Shown here piece by piece: positions 11,248-12,643 of a stretch of 12,643 bases of DNA. The notes beneath the pieces were generated by a model. The model made no database searches, was not told the origin of the DNA, and worked only from the letters and a program-made list of their open reading frames with translations. The translations under genes were made by a program, and so were the position numbers. The DNA is from CF-161 sp035259145 (GTDB lineage: Bacteria > Chloroflexota > Dormibacteria > Dormibacterales > Dormibacteraceae): positions 1 through 12,643 of the forward strand of contig DATFWQ010000334.1 in NCBI GenBank assembly GCA_035259145.1, read 5' to 3'. The stretch's first letter is position 1. Each line of letters starts with the position of its first letter.

Positions 11248-12643
11248 TCACACCCCGGCTTCGGAGCGCCGCTGCCGCTGCTCGGGGTCAGGGATCCAAC
11301 CCGGCATCCGGTTCAGGAAGTCGTCGTCTGCCGGTTCCTGCGGGAAGACCTTGTTCGGGTTGAGAATCCCTTTCGGGTCGAGCAGCTGCTTCATCCGCAG
11401 CATCAACCCCATGGCGAGCGCACCGTGCTCGGACTCGGCATAATCGCGCTTCAGTGCACCCAGGCCATGCTCGGCCGAAATGGTGCCACCCAGGTCGATC
11501 GCATCGCGGAATATCCTGGCGGCGGCCTGACTGACGAGGTGCCGCTGGTCGTCGCGGAACACGATGGTGGGGTGCAAGTTGCCGTCCCCGACGTGTCCGA
11601 CCGTGACGATCTGAAGGCCGGTCTCCTCAGCCAGGCGGTGGATCCGGCGCGCCATTTCCGGGATACACCCGATCGGCACGGCGACATCCTCGGCGAAGAA
11701 GTTGCGGGGCATCCCCATCAGCACCTTGCCGAATGAGCGCCGTGCGTCCCAGAGGCCGTCCCGTTCGAGGCTGGACTGGGCGACCCGGTTGTCCACGCCG
11801 TCCAGCAGCTCCACCATCTGCATCAGCTCCAGCTGCACGAATTCCTCGTCATTGCCGTCCTGCTCGACCACCAGCACGGCCTCCAGGTCTGGCTCGAAGC
11901 GCGGGGGCAGCTTGTCGCGGACCAGGCGAAGGGTCCCGCGATCGAGGAGCTCAAGGGCCGCCGGCAGGTGGCCGGCCGCAAGCATACGAGAGACCGACCT
12001 GGCGGCATCCTCCAGCGTCCGGAAACCGACCATTGCAACCGCTCGATGGCGCGGCAGCGGCACCAGCTTGACGATGACCTCGGTCACTATGCCGAGGGTG
12101 CCCTCGGAGCCCACGAACAGGTGTATGAGGCGGTAACCGGACGAGCGCTTGCGAAGCCTTCCGCCCAACCGCAGCACCTGCCCGTCAGCGAGCACGACCG
12201 TCAGGCCGACCACGTAATCGGCGGTGACGCCGTACTTGACGCAGCGGAGACCGCCCGAGTTGCAGGCGACGTTCCCCCCGATCGTGGAGAGCTCGACGCT
12301 GGCCGGGTCCGGCGGGTACATGAGGCCGTGCGCGTTGGCGGCTTCGTCCAGCTGGCGGGTGATGACGCCCGCGCCGGCCACTGCGACCGTGTTGGGCACG
12401 TCGATCTCGAGTTTGGTGAGCCGGTCCAGGCTGAGTACGACGCCGCCGGCCAGCGGAACCGGGCCGCCGACCAGGCTGGTGCCGGCGCCGCGTGCCACGA
12501 CGGCAGTGCCTGCTTCAGCGCACGCTCTGACCACCTCGGCGACCTGCTCGGTGTCCGCGGGCCGCGCGACGGCGAGCAGTGCGTGCGCCATGAAGGTGGC
12601 GTCGTGTGTGAACTCCTCAGCCGCGTCGCCGGCCAGGACGTGC
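11248..12643 (-). CDS. glcD: GlcD-type FAD-linked oxidase (5' end outside window)
   Basis: The frame stays open to the right edge; 17 codons beyond the internal Met at 12589-12591 read ...HVLAGDAAEEFTHDATF, which matches the usual N-terminus of this family, so that Met is not the true start. Counting from it, RGAGTSLVGG (34-43) and STIGGNVACNSGG (102-114) belong to the PCMH-type FAD-binding domain, GSEGTLGIVTE is at 161-171, and the C-terminal FAD-oxidase domain has GHVGDGNLHP (332-341) and EHGLG (374-378). Relatives oxidise glycolate, D-lactate or other 2-hydroxy acids; the substrate cannot be read from sequence, and glcE or glcF is not in view. The protein is soluble or weakly membrane-associated. 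The TGA at 11248-11250 lies four bases before the TTG start of the glycosyltransferase, so the two may share a transcript though their functions differ. Confidence 0.88.
   Translation of the reverse strand, partial: HVLAGDAAEEFTHDATFMAHALLAVARPADTEQVAEVVRACAEAGTAVVARGAGTSLVGGPVPLAGGVVLSLDRLTKLEIDVPNTVAVAGAGVITRQLDEAANAHGLMYPPDPASVELSTIGGNVACNSGGLRCVKYGVTADYVVGLTVVLADGQVLRLGGRLRKRSSGYRLIHLFVGSEGTLGIVTEVIVKLVPLPRHRAVAMVGFRTLEDAARSVSRMLAAGHLPAALELLDRGTLRLVRDKLPPRFEPDLEAVLVVEQDGNDEEFVQLELMQMVELLDGVDNRVAQSSLERDGLWDARRSFGKVLMGMPRNFFAEDVAVPIGCIPEMARRIHRLAEETGLQIVTVGHVGDGNLHPTIVFRDDQRHLVSQAAARIFRDAIDLGGTISAEHGLGALKRDYAESEHGALAMGLMLRMKQLLDPKGILNPNKVFPQEPADDDFLNRMPGWIPDPEQRQRRSEAGV

Overview
The window is GC-rich, densely packed bacterial DNA. 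Codon use is strongly G/C-ending, GTG and TTG starts are common, genes often overlap by 4 to 28 bases, and two starts look nearly leaderless. This suits a high-GC soil-type lineage such as Actinobacteriota, Chloroflexota or Dormibacterota. No rRNA, tRNA or lineage marker is present to decide. I see no insertion sequence, integrase, phage gene, CRISPR array or tRNA.

Layout from left to right. (1) Positions 1-4401, minus strand: a five-gene overlapping run in the order DoxX-like membrane protein, radical SAM/SPASM-type enzyme, DUF2079 membrane protein, a GT2 glycosyltransferase fused to a DUF2064 (TIGR04282-like) domain, and a carboxymuconolactone-decarboxylase-like protein cut by the window edge. 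The order suggests an uncharacterised envelope glycosylation or small-molecule modification pathway. (2) Positions 4408-5417, plus strand: a short DAHP synthase gene preceded by a 26-codon open frame, 4450-4530, whose residues 7-15 are W-R-Y-Y-S-F-F-C-F, six aromatics in nine. The leader is followed by mutually exclusive GC-rich pairings, one of which can cover the DAHP synthase ribosome-binding site. This looks like an aromatic-amino-acid attenuator and is the most interesting item in the window. (3) Positions 5421-5512: a 41-bp tandem repeat between convergent genes. (4) Positions 5526-6305, minus strand: a MenB/BadI-type crotonase. (5) Positions 6465-7574, plus strand: a membrane-anchored pentapeptide-repeat protein, convergent with the next block and separated from it by a cluster of hairpins. 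(6) Positions 7636-12643, minus strand: a GlcD-type FAD oxidase (5' end outside the window), a large cellulose-synthase-like GT2 with a Pro/Thr-rich tail, a 72-residue conserved-looking small protein, and a lipoprotein metalloprotease with an HExxH motif.

How the parts may work together. In the left run, the DPM-like GT2 domain could charge a lipid carrier with a sugar. The DUF2064 domain resembles nucleotidyltransferases, and DUF2079 resembles GT-C enzymes that use lipid-linked sugars outside the membrane. The radical SAM enzyme could alter the sugar or a peptide. This is inference from family and gene order. The DAHP synthase lacks the N-terminal regulatory domain of many relatives, which fits control at the RNA level by the leader. 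The right-hand genes look like ordinary envelope and metabolic functions, with no clear shared pathway.
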